From assembly GCA_019914995.1 (NCBI GenBank), contig CM034144.1:6665489-6729488 (forward strand): DNA of 64,000 bases. The letters run 5' to 3'. The notes under the pieces are model-generated. The model was not told where the DNA came from. It worked only from the letters and a program-made list of their open reading frames with translations, and did no database searches. The DNA is from Acanthochlamys bracteata (taxonomy: Eukaryota; Streptophyta; Magnoliopsida; Pandanales; Velloziaceae). The position numbers were made by a program, and so were the translations under genes. This document shows, piece after piece, positions 1-9,750 of the stretch (its first letter is position 1; each line of letters opens with the position of its first letter).

Positions 1-2446
1 AGTCTTCTAGCCTATCACAAAACATACTGAATGATTCCTTTCTAGACTTGTCTGAAATTATAATTTGAATCGTGGCATGCATCCTGAACTTTCTAATTCT
101 GCCGCCGCTGTTTCTGTCTAAAACTTCAAACATGCATCTGTCTGCTATTTCATTTAGGCACTGCTCGGCCATTTCCTCCAGCGAGCTGTTTCCTCTTTGC
201 TCAACGAAGCCGTCTGCTACCCACAATCTGATCAACTTCTTCCTGGTGAATTGGAAATTTATAGGAAACGTACTACATAATAGAAGACAGCTTTTAAGAT
301 GCTCCGGGAGATTTTTGAAAGCAGTAGTAACAGCAAGTTTTAGCGGACTTAGGCTTTTGTTGATGTCCAGGTGCCACTGGAAGTCATTAAGGAAACCTTC
401 CCAAGCCTCTTGTTTTTGTTCCAACCGTGACAATGCATCAGCAACAGTAACAATTGCAAGAGGCAAACCCCCACATATTCGAAAAATGTCGCTTGCTGGT
501 CTTACTAGATGTTGGGGCATAAGCGGAGGACCATCTTGGGAACTTGAAGTCAACAAATCCAACTGCGAATCGACACCATTAGGTAGCTCTGTGGAAGTTC
601 GCTGGTCATTCAGACTTCTCAAATCTTCTGACCCATCCTCGGTAAGTTGGGAAACAACCAGAATGCCATCTTGGGAACTTGGAGTCGACAAATCTTCCAA
701 ACCATTAGGTAGCTCTAAGGAAGTTCGCTGGTCATTCAGAGTTTTCAAATCTTCTGCTACATCTTTAGTAACTTTATCTGGTCTGATTACACTTTTAGTT
801 AGATATAATGAAGATCCAGAAAGTGCCTTGATGCGGAAGAGTTTATTTGCAGTCTCTTCCTCCAAAGGTTTAATCTCGATTCTACAATTCTCCTGTGCTA
901 GATTAGCAACTCTTTTGAATTGTGTTGTGATAATTACTCTACTTCCAGATTTAGAGTACGGCAAGGAAGACCACAGACGGTAGAAGTCATCTGTTGTCTG
1001 TACATCATCTAGGATGAGCAGGTACTTTCCCCGACCAAGGACACGTTGGAGAGCCCGAGCTGCGGAGGGCATGTTTTTCTCCTCTTTACCAGAAACTTGC
1101 TTAGCGATTAACTCCAATACTTTGTCTGAGTCACCTCCTAATGGGATGGACACGGACGCAATATGATGAAAATGCTCTGCTAGAATGCTGCTACTTAAGT
1201 CACAAACAAGGGCGGTCTTCCCCACCCCTGCTGGACCCCAGATTGAGATGATCATATCCTTAGGCTCTTTACATGTTAGCAGTTTTTCTAACCTGCTCAT
1301 GTATTCCTCCATGCCAACTAGTTTGCCTTTTGAATCCTTGATCATCTCTCTCAAAATAATAGAATCTCCACTTGCATTACTATGGATGCCCACCTCGTTC
1401 ACTGCTTCAGGTATAGGGATAATAGGTGTTAGTTTCGCAATCCGTTCCTTAATGTGTTGTGCACCTCTACTAGCTCTGTAAATCGTCCAGAAACTCAAGG
1501 AAAGGTTGCCATAAACCCGCCACCTTTGATCATATTTTGTTGAGACGTTGGTAACCTCTTGCTTCACTCTTTCCACCTATTAGAGTAACAACTAATTTTT
1601 ATTTACTTTGCACCCCCACGGTTATTTGAAGGATGTAAGAATATGCAGAGCAGAGGTACAATACCTAAGGATGATGAACTGCAGTGCAAACTGAAGGTGG
1701 AAAAATGAAACTTATTTTCTAAATTTCTCAACTATTTTTTTTTTCAGAAAAGCGTCTTTTTTCTATTACTATTAACAACGTAATGGTTGTTAATAAACTC
1801 GGTAATCACCACTTGTTAATGGCTAGCTTGAGATAATAGCAATGCACTTGGTTTAAAATCTATCATCCGTTAAAAAGACAAAAGCGCATAATTAAAACTT
1901 ACAATAGACAAATAAAAACAGACAATATCTAATAATAACGAATAAAAGAAAAGAGCGACATGTATAGAAGATCTTTTTCATTTCTGCATATATATGTACC
2001 TCTTTGATCCAATTGGCTACGACCTTTTTTTTCCTTCTGGGTAACTCCATGGTCATCTGCTCCAGCTCTTCCATGGCAAGCTTCATCTCCTTGATGTTTG
2101 TTCCAGCATTCACTAGGCTTGTCCAGAAGCTAGCGATGGTGTTCGCTACCCATTCAGGATTTAACAGGAGCACCAGCAGGCGTTGGAGCCAGCCGAATAA
2201 GACGGGCAGTAACAAGCCGGACAGAATCACCAGGCCTATCCGGAAGCTAGGATTGAAGAGGAACAACAGCAGGCGAGGGAGCCACCTGAAGAGAGCGTTA
2301 TATAGAAACAAGCAGGTCGGAGTCAAGATCAGCGTGGCGAGTAGTATATCCTCTCTAATGTTTACAGCATTACGGGGCTTATCATAATTAGCAACAAAAC
2401 ATATCATCAACGCTGCAAACGCAGCAAGGATCACGCTCATCAGCAT
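1..2446 (-). CDS. NLR immune receptor with hydrophobic N-terminal exon (partial, 3' end outside window)
   Basis: Predicted intracellular NB-LRR immune receptor. Exon 1 is 2446..2000 (ATG at 2446, 149 codons) and ends GAG|GTACAT. Exon 2 starts at 1576 after ...TAATAG and is open to base 1. The junction keeps frame and restores a CC-type phrase, NWIKE-VERVKQEV. Residues 1-120 are very hydrophobic, with candidate membrane segments near 1-20, 33-53, 68-85 and 92-105. They contain an internal repeat (WLPRLLLFLFNP and WLQRLLVLLLNP). A short basic coiled coil follows. Exon 2 has a P-loop GPAGVGKT (about residue 263), kinase-2 LLILDDV, an RNBS-B-like ITTQFKRV, GGLPLA, and FRMHA where MHD is usual. 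The NB-ARC to early LRR is clearly paralogous to the gene at 5222-8161, but the N-terminus is unrelated to it. About 674 residues lie in the window; the LRR is cut off. A functional receptor is likely but unproven. Confidence 0.85.
531..790 (-). repeat. Tandem 135-bp duplication inside the NLR coding exon
   Basis: Two adjacent copies start at 531 and 666 with the same 10 bases (ccatcttggg) and run on with high similarity. The second copy is about 9 bases shorter. The reading frame is kept, so the protein carries two copies of a roughly 45-residue segment containing LNDQRTS.ELPNG and SSQDG. The segment lies between the RNBS-C-like region and GGLPLA. The paralogous NLR at 5222-8161 has one copy at the same place. 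Confidence 0.85.
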
Positions 2447-3295
2447 GGTAGCTAGCTAGCTAGATTCTTTTGAACTACCTTCTTCTTCTTCTTCTTATGA
2501 TGATCTTATAGATCTAGTTGCTGGTATCTGTTCTATCTGTATAATAATTTTGATCAATGGTAGATACATCACCCGGACAACCAAAGATTAACAACGACTA
2601 AATCAGCCTGAACTAGTAGTCAACGCTTCATCAAATCGAGACAGTCGTTCGTTAGCGAACCCTTATTTTTAAATTGTCAGTTGTTATATATTATAGTGCT
2701 TAGCTTGTTGACCGGAGGCTTTCTAGTTGGTAGATCCGAATCATTCAATATTAATTAAATATTATTAATTCGAAAAACAAATCGGCTAAAATTTGTAAAT
2801 TAATTTGATATTCTATCAACTCGATTGACTCACTTTGATATAATTGATTACAAAATTATCAAATCGTCCCAACAGCTCGATCCGGATATTAATTAATTAA
2901 ATTGCGTTTAAAATTTTCCGATCTAGTTGTCACCGCTTATTTTTAAATTATCACTTGTTATAGATTATAGTGCTCAGACTTAGGATGTATTCTTTTACAC
3001 ATAAAAATAACTTTTTTTTATAAAAAATTATTTTTAATTTATTTTTATTATAAAAAGAATATAAAAAATTATTTTTTTATTTTTTTTATTATAAAAAATA
3101 TTATTAATTTTAACAATATTATTTCTAATAACTTATTTTTAAAAATTAGTCAAAAAAATACAATCTAGTTTTGTTGAGCGGAGGCTTTCGTTTAAGACGA
3201 TTGCATGCGAAATTGATATTAGGAATTTAGAGAGGTACGTAGTTGACTTCCATTTTTTTATTTTTTCGTAATGCAACGGTAGCAAGTTTTACTTA
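2447..3295. repeat. Intergenic: imperfect direct repeat, one copy split by a MITE-like insertion
   Basis: No gene seen. A segment at 2662-2730 (from cttatttttaaattgtcag to ggaggcttt) recurs at about 2936-3195. In the second copy it is interrupted between about 2978 and 3170 by an AT-rich block with inverted ends (TAGGATGTATTCTTTT at the left; the complement of the right end reads TAGATTGTATTTTTT). The first copy therefore shows the unfilled site. A TTCTTC-type tract at 2481-2496 lies just upstream of the NLR start and may be its 5' leader. Confidence 0.55.
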
Positions 3296-3558
3296 GTGCG
3301 TGTTTATCGAGGGAGGTAAAGTGGAGTTTTTGAATGAAGTGAAGTTTTTAAAAAGTAAATTTAAAAAATAAAATAAAAAATAAAAAATATTTAATAAAAA
3401 ATAAAATTTTATATTAATTGTATATTTTTAGTAAGTTTTAAAATTGAATTTTTAAAAAAATTTTATTGATAAAAAAAATTTATTTTAATTTTTATATATA
3501 TTTATGTAAAATTTGAGTTTAAAAGAAATAGAGTTTAGGAATATTGGTAAACACGCAC
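3296..3558. mobile_element. PIF/Harbinger-type (Tourist-like) MITE
   Basis: A 263-bp AT-rich block has 11-bp perfect terminal inverted repeats, GTGCGTGTTTA at the left and TAAACACGCAC at the right. It is flanked by TTA on both sides (3293-3295 and 3559-3561). A TTA target-site duplication and small size without coding capacity are typical of Tourist-like elements. The superfamily follows from the 3-bp TTA site only. Confidence 0.75.
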
Positions 3559-3561
3559 TTA

Positions 3562-4060
3562 ATTTTGAATTTTGTGAAGAGAAGAAAATTAAGAGGGCTT
3601 CTTCTCTGGTATTTTTGTAATAACCTTTTACCGTCCTCACGCTTTTTATCAAAATGTTGTATTTTGGAATTTGCCGTAAAACTGACCCAAATAAATAATC
3701 TCAAAATCTTTTCTTTTCTTTACTAGTACAAATAAAGTTGTTTTATTTTCTAATAAAAAGGAACCCCTAAATATTGAATGTTGTTTCCTTTTTTTTTCTA
3801 TTATTAAATTGGTCTCTGGTTGCGGTGCCTGTTTCTCAAAAAATTAAATAAATAAATTTGGTCATTTTTTGTGAACGCGGACAAAAAGCAATTTATACAC
3901 ATTAAACTATACTTGGTCTTTGTTCACTTATTATCAAGTTAGTTCAGAATTGGATAATAGCTACCATTAATTTATGACATTTATGTAAATCACATAATTA
4001 ATTAATTGCTAATTGCAATTCTCAAGAAACGTTTACATAAAGGTGCTAGGCATCTTTTTG
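3562..4060. other. Intergenic, nothing recognised
   Basis: AT-rich sequence without a credible coding region; the short open frames at 3519-3726 lie on both strands and have no family resemblance. It lies between the first NLR promoter and the probable 3' end of the second NLR transcript. Confidence 0.5.
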
Positions 4061-5042
4061 CACTGTGGCAAAGGTTCTCACTCTTGTAGTTGCTCAGGAA
4101 AAGAAATCATGTTTTCTTCCTGAATTTTAACAATGCTGTACACATATAAATGCATTCAATAACATAGGGAGTCTTACAGTTCATCGTTCTATACACACAC
4201 TTACTACAAACCGCCTACAAGTTACATAAGCTGTTATTCATAAACTTCTATGAATACCTAAGTACTCATAGAAGAGAACGTATAGAATTCTCCTCGCACT
4301 GTACCCGAACTTAAGGAAGCATTTGACAGTGCAAGAACACCTACTACAATGGAACAAGCCATGCAGCAGTTGCTGCTTATTGCACACGCACACAAGTGAA
4401 AAATACCTGCAAAGGGAAATTAGAAAAGCTTGATTTTGTGAGAAATATGATGCAATAAATCCCCATGCTATGAATAAAAAGATAACATCACTTGCTTTTT
4501 CATGTTACGACCTTCAAATGCGAAAAATGTATACCATTGGATGAGATCTATAGAGTGTCAAAAACATGCTAGAAACTAAATTTCATAAACTTTTAGCACT
4601 TTCTAGTTCCTGCATTAACAGGCAATCTTAATTCTATGATATTCCTTGTGAGCAATGGTCATCACACAATGCATATGCGAACCATGTGAGCAACATCATC
4701 ATAAAAATATCTAATTTCCTTTTCCTAAGAAGGAAGAAGCTTGAACGAAAGACTAACAAACAATATGTTTCTCACCTGAAATATATTAAATGCTGAACAC
4801 TTGTAACCAGTTTGAATCTTGCATAATAACACGAACAAGCACAAGATAACACGAGAGATAATTTCATGGAAATTTGGCATCACAATTAGATGGCAGGTTC
4901 AGATTTCGGTCTAATATTCCACCAAAATTATACTTGATAAACTTAGAGTTACTACTATAGAGCATAAATTTCAGGAAAGTAGAACTTCACGTCACCTCAC
5001 ATTTGTAGCAAAGATGTCCTCATTTACTTCGTCTTTGTTGAT
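4061..5042 (-). other. Probable spliced 3' UTR of the RPM1-like NLR gene
   Basis: On the minus strand a strong acceptor (TTTCTTTCTCAG) opens a small exon at 5042..4996 ending GTGAG|GTGACG. Another acceptor (TTTCCCTTTGCAG) opens at 4406. The NLR reading frame ends in a sequence that is also a good donor (AAA|GTAAGA at about 5224), so these look like downstream non-coding exons. If the donor at the stop is used, the protein would end a few residues later (...K-S-T-K-T-K-stop within the 5042 exon). Transcript data are needed to choose. Confidence 0.45.
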
Positions 5043-5221
5043 CTGAGAAAGAAAATTGAAGTTGATCAATACACGCACCAGGTCTTTAGAAGTTATCATA
5101 CCATCAAGTACAAAATAAGATTATTAAATGCAGCAGAATAAACTTTTGCCTGCTAACAAATTCTAACAGATAATAACTATAAGCATGGGTATATAGAAAA
5201 TTTTTGGTGAAAAGGAGAATC

Positions 5222-8161
5222 TTACTTTCGAAAAGAGAAAGTCTTCTTAGTGCCTTTAAGGGCTTGTGAATTTTCTGCACGCTTCGGGTCGTTCGTGACA
5301 GAAGGCTTAACATTACTCACTTTTCCTTCTAAAGCTGATACTGCCTTCTGCTGCACATTATGAAGAGACAGTTTCTGCAAGAACTTAAGATGTCCAATTC
5401 CTTCAACATCGTCCAGATTTGGCAGCTCCCTTAGAATCAGGCTTTCCAACTTCTCTGCAGAGTGTTCATCAAACTTTATCACATCAAGTTCTCCCATATT
5501 AGCCAAGATCAGCGACTTGAGCTTTGGAAATGCATGTGCCATGAAATGTAGCTGGTCCCCTGCGAATGCATTATTAAGAATGAGGTTTCGCAAGTTCTTT
5601 AGCTGACCAAGAATTGGAAGTGGATCAGTCTTCAGTCCTGTCCATCCAAGGTACAAACAGGTAAAGTTCGGATTTTTAGCCAAGCAAGTAACCAGAGATT
5701 TGCATGCTTTTTTAGACAAGCTGCCTTGTATCTCAAACTTTTGGAGGCCACTCAGTGCTTCATCTAGGTTTTCAAAGTTGAGTTGCTCGTTCTCATCAAG
5801 TGCAACAACCCGCAACGCAGAGAGCAACCTCAGTTTCTTCATGGCATCACAGAGAAGGGCACAGTGGACGTTTTTCACTTTCGTTATCGTAAGGCTTCTT
5901 AGATGTGACAGTTTCTGAAGATAAGAAAGAAGTTTGTCACTTGCGTCCATGCCAAAAAGTGTCTGCAATTCTGTCAGAGCTTTGATACCCTTTGGAGCTC
6001 CTACACCACTCATAAAATCGAATTTGAGTGTCGATTCCTTATCTACCTTCCCTGCAAAGAAATGCCGCAACTTCTTCAACATGGCAACTTCATTAGGCAA
6101 TTCTGTTATCCCAGTAAAGACAATATCAAGCGTCTGCAGATTTTCAAGCTTCCGTACAGTTTTAGGAAGCTTATGCACTTTCGTGCTCCTTAGATTCAGG
6201 TAGCGCAGGTTGAAAAGATCTCCTATGTCATCTGGTATGCACTCTATTCCGCTATTTTCTAAATGCAAAACTGTCAGATATTTGCAGCTGCTCACAAGTG
6301 ACGACAGAAAGTCGGATGAAATGTGGCTCCGGGATGCCATGAAAGAGCGGAGGTCGGGGACATCTATGGTAGATCCTTTATGCACATTACATTTATCCAG
6401 GCACAAGTGACGAGCTTCACTGTAATGCTTCAAGTCTTCAAGCTTATCACAAAGCATGCTGAATGATTCCCTTTTAGACTTGGCTGAAACTATAATTTGA
6501 ACGACGGCATGCATCTTGAACTTTTTAATTCTCCCACTGCTGTTTCTCTCTATAACTTCAAACATGCATCTCTCCACTAATTCATTCAGGCACTGTTCGG
6601 CAACTTCCTCCAGCAAGCTGTGTCCTCTTCGCTCAATGAAGCCCTCTGCTACCCACAACCTGATCAACCTCTTTCTGGTGAATCGGAAATCTATGGGAAA
6701 CATGCAACAGAATAGAAGACAGCTTTTAAGATACTTGGGGAGAATTTGCAAGCTGGAAGTAACGGCAAGTTTTAGTGGACTAAGACTTTTGTTGTTCTCC
6801 AGGTGCCACTGGAAGTCATTAATGAAACCTTCCCAAGCCTCGGCTTTTGGTTCCAACCGTGACAATGCATTAGCAACAGTAACAATTGCAAGAGGGGAAA
6901 ACCCACACATTTGAAAAATTTTTATTGCTGGTTTTCTTAGATATGGGTGCGTACACGGATGGCCATCTTGAGCGGAACTTGAAGTCAACAAATCAAACTG
7001 CGAAATGACACCATTAGGTAGCCCTGTGGGTAGACTTAAAGTTCGCTGGTTATTCAGACTTTTCAAATCTTCTGGTTCAATCTTAGTAAGTATATCTGGC
7101 CCACTTACACTCTTAGGTAGCTTTGGTGAAGATCTAGAAAGTGCCCTGATGCAGAAGAGTTCTTTTGCACTCTTTTCCTCCATTGGTTTAATCTCGATCC
7201 GACAATTCTCCTGTGCTAGATCAGCCACTCTCTTGAATTGTGTTGTGAAGATCATTCTACTGTCTGGACTATTGTGTGGAAAGGAACCCCATACGTGATT
7301 AAAATCCTCAATTTCATGTACACCATCTAGAATAATTAGGTAGCTTTTTTCATCAATGACGCTTTGGAAAAGCTCGCTTGTGGACATTTTGTCATCCACC
7401 TTTTTATAAGCTTCTTTAACTATTAATCGCAATAGTTCATCTGAGCTGCATCCAAGTGGCACTGTTACTAAAGCATGGTGAGCAAATTGCTCACTTTTTT
7501 CCTCTTTCACAAAGTCATATAGTTTGTCAACAAGGGTACTTTTTCCTACTCCCACGGCACCCCAAATAGAAATGATTCCTTCATGTGTACTTTCACTTTC
7601 TAGCAGCTTCTTCAGCTTATCCAAGTTCTCGTTGATGCCAAAAAGCTCAGCTTGAGAATTTCTTCGGTTCATTGATCTAATAGAATTCCCACTTCCTATA
7701 GCTTTCTGCACCCAGCGGTCTTTGACTTGGATAATATGGAGAAGGTCACCTTCCAAAACTTTAAGCCTTGAAGCGACATAGTGCAGTTCAAAAATAATTG
7801 TTGGTTGACCAAATATTTTACCCGTGACTTTCTTGAAGAAAGTGAAAGAACCTCTCAGGCGTTTATCACCAAGTAGGTGGACAGCATTGTCCACAATGTC
7901 TTCAACTTCATGTGCTATCTTCCTTACTTCATATAACCAAGTCTCGAGGGCCTCTTCACTTTGTGATTCTACATTCCTTAAGAAGGTATGCATCACTGAA
8001 AACTCCCTCTGGATACGACTCATACTACTTGGCAGTTGTGAGAATAAGTCCACTTCTTTAGTTATGTATGAGTTTAACTGGCTCTGTCCTACTCCAGTGC
8101 CTATCCCAAGCAGCGCAGAACTAATCTTTTTAACTACTACAAGTGCAGCAACCTCTGCCAT
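5222..8161 (-). CDS. RPM1-like CC-NB-LRR disease resistance protein
   Basis: Single coding exon, 979 residues. I start at the ATG at 8161 (MAEVAALVV), the usual Rx_N beginning; the frame is open slightly upstream but only from a TTG. Order: Rx-type coiled coil (1-150) with an EDVID-like HEVEDIVDNAV at about 85; NB-ARC with P-loop GAVGVGKS at 201-208; kinase-2 LIILDG at 275-280; TTQFKRV at about 306; FSPLAI at 421; LRLWVAEGFIE-type block near 500; FKMHAVVQ at 548; then about 12 leucine-rich repeats (575-940) and a basic tail. Oddities: the second kinase-2 Asp is Gly, GLPLA reads FSPLA, and MHD reads MHA. About 55 extra residues lie between RNBS-C and the GLPLA site. Predicted cytoplasmic or membrane-associated immune receptor. 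The NB changes suggest altered nucleotide cycling, so it may be a partner or decoy rather than a standard sensor. Confidence 0.92.
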   Translation of the reverse strand: MAEVAALVVVKKISSALLGIGTGVGQSQLNSYITKEVDLFSQLPSSMSRIQREFSVMHTFLRNVESQSEEALETWLYEVRKIAHEVEDIVDNAVHLLGDKRLRGSFTFFKKVTGKIFGQPTIIFELHYVASRLKVLEGDLLHIIQVKDRWVQKAIGSGNSIRSMNRRNSQAELFGINENLDKLKKLLESESTHEGIISIWGAVGVGKSTLVDKLYDFVKEEKSEQFAHHALVTVPLGCSSDELLRLIVKEAYKKVDDKMSTSELFQSVIDEKSYLIILDGVHEIEDFNHVWGSFPHNSPDSRMIFTTQFKRVADLAQENCRIEIKPMEEKSAKELFCIRALSRSSPKLPKSVSGPDILTKIEPEDLKSLNNQRTLSLPTGLPNGVISQFDLLTSSSAQDGHPCTHPYLRKPAIKIFQMCGFSPLAIVTVANALSRLEPKAEAWEGFINDFQWHLENNKSLSPLKLAVTSSLQILPKYLKSCLLFCCMFPIDFRFTRKRLIRLWVAEGFIERRGHSLLEEVAEQCLNELVERCMFEVIERNSSGRIKKFKMHAVVQIIVSAKSKRESFSMLCDKLEDLKHYSEARHLCLDKCNVHKGSTIDVPDLRSFMASRSHISSDFLSSLVSSCKYLTVLHLENSGIECIPDDIGDLFNLRYLNLRSTKVHKLPKTVRKLENLQTLDIVFTGITELPNEVAMLKKLRHFFAGKVDKESTLKFDFMSGVGAPKGIKALTELQTLFGMDASDKLLSYLQKLSHLRSLTITKVKNVHCALLCDAMKKLRLLSALRVVALDENEQLNFENLDEALSGLQKFEIQGSLSKKACKSLVTCLAKNPNFTCLYLGWTGLKTDPLPILGQLKNLRNLILNNAFAGDQLHFMAHAFPKLKSLILANMGELDVIKFDEHSAEKLESLILRELPNLDDVEGIGHLKFLQKLSLHNVQQKAVSALEGKVSNVKPSVTNDPKRAENSQALKGTKKTFSFRK

Positions 8162-8190
8162 GTTGGATGCTTTCAACCACCATAAGATCT

Positions 8191-9750
8191 CCTGATGTAA
8201 AATATGTCTACTAATTAGTTCTTAGAGTGACACAACATAAATCTGCCTAGCACCTTAAGAAACAAAACTCAAGTTCAACAGCATGACAAATCTAATGCTG
8301 AGTGACTCTTCTCCCTTGATCAGCAAACTGATTTAACCAAAGTAAAAGTAAAGCAATAAGAACTGAATTACCAAACAAGACTTAGTTCTCTTCGCCAATT
8401 GCAAACAATGGTCCTTTCTATTACTGACTATCAAGAAACAGCAATACAGGTTTCAAACTAATTCTAATTGCAATGGCGTAACTTTAATTGGTGGGATATG
8501 CTCATGAAGGCCTCACAGCAATGCAGCTGTTATAGCAGGAAAACTTAGAAGGCTTAAATCTTCCAGGGAAACACATTAACAAATGAATCAATGCAGAGAC
8601 ATACAGAATATTGCAGTAATTTGTTGCGGCTTTGCCTGTTGCCAGCGGATTTATTCCGTCATTGTGTCACCTATCTTGTTCAGAATCTTTTTCTTTTCCT
8701 TATTCCTACAAAGAACATCAAGCATAAGAATATTCTAAAAGAAAAAAACTTAATTTTTTTAAGAAAATAGATATTTTTCAGATAACTAGATTCGCGTGTT
8801 CTTTCAACTTGGAAATGACTTCCCATAATTTACATTTTATTATTCAGTTTTGAAAATTTTAATTAGCTAAAAGACTTCTCCTGAAAAGAAACAACAAAAA
8901 AAAGCACCAACTGTTTAGCTAGAATAGAAACTCAAGACACTTTTTCAGCAATAAATAAGTAATAAAAAACAAAAAATCTAAAAAAAGGAAGATAAATATA
9001 AAGTCTTTCAAATAGGAAAAACAGGTTCTTGTTAATGAAGGGTCAATTGGATTCTTTTAGCAACAGTGTAGAAAGAAAGACGAACAAAAAAAGCACTAAG
9101 ACTTTTACTCGGAAACTTAGAATAGAATTCAAAAAGAAAATTAATAAATATCATCGAAAGACAATCAAAGCACTTTAAGATCAAACTAAATTTTGTTAAG
9201 AGTTTTCAAGCAACTGATAGAAAAGAAGTTTCCTTCTTATGTTTAGTAATTAGAAGCGAACAAAAGCTTAAGAGCTCCGCTAAGAACAAAAGAAATAAAA
9301 ATAAAAAAGAGAATAAGAAACCGAGCAAAAAGAACAGATCTTTAGCTATATATTAAAGTTCAAGACCTTTGTTTTGCTCCGAATCAAGGAGCAAGAAAAC
9401 CTTTTTGAGACCCAAAAGATTTTTAGTATCAGAAACGAGAAATAATAATCAACAAGAACAACCAAAGAAGATGGTAAGAACGAAAAAATTAACTTGAGCT
9501 GATTCTTTTCTCTATCTAAAGACCAAGCAAGAAAGAAAGAACCCTTTCAGCTGTAGATTACACTACATTTCTCAAACCAAATGTAGAGAACTGAAAATCT
9601 AAAGAATTCAAACAGATTTCTGAATTACTTACCACCTTTTGGTCTTCCTCTTTGAGGAAGAAAGATGAATAAAAACTGAGGAACAAATACCGCTACTACT
9701 ACATGTACTAAACAGGAAATCAAAAAGTCAAAGTTGAGGGGTGTTTTAGT
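8191..9750 (-). other. 5' leader and 5'UTR intron of the RPM1-like NLR gene
   Basis: On the minus strand a strong donor, AAAGGTG|GTAAGTAA, ends a leader exon at 9633. An acceptor, TTTTACATCAG|GAGATC, opens at 8191, thirty bases before the ATG at 8161. The implied intron is 9632..8192, about 1.4 kb and AT-rich. No other coding capacity is seen. Long 5'UTR introns are common in plant genes; transcript evidence would confirm it. Confidence 0.5.

Noticed and set aside
2004-2387. Plus-strand frame over the NLR first exon
   Set aside because: It mirrors the minus-strand exon, which has a spliced, family-consistent reading; the plus frame has no domain.
8162-8176. Upstream start for the RPM1-like NLR at 8176
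   Set aside because: That codon is TTG; the ATG at 8161 gives the usual MAE start of Rx_N-type proteins.
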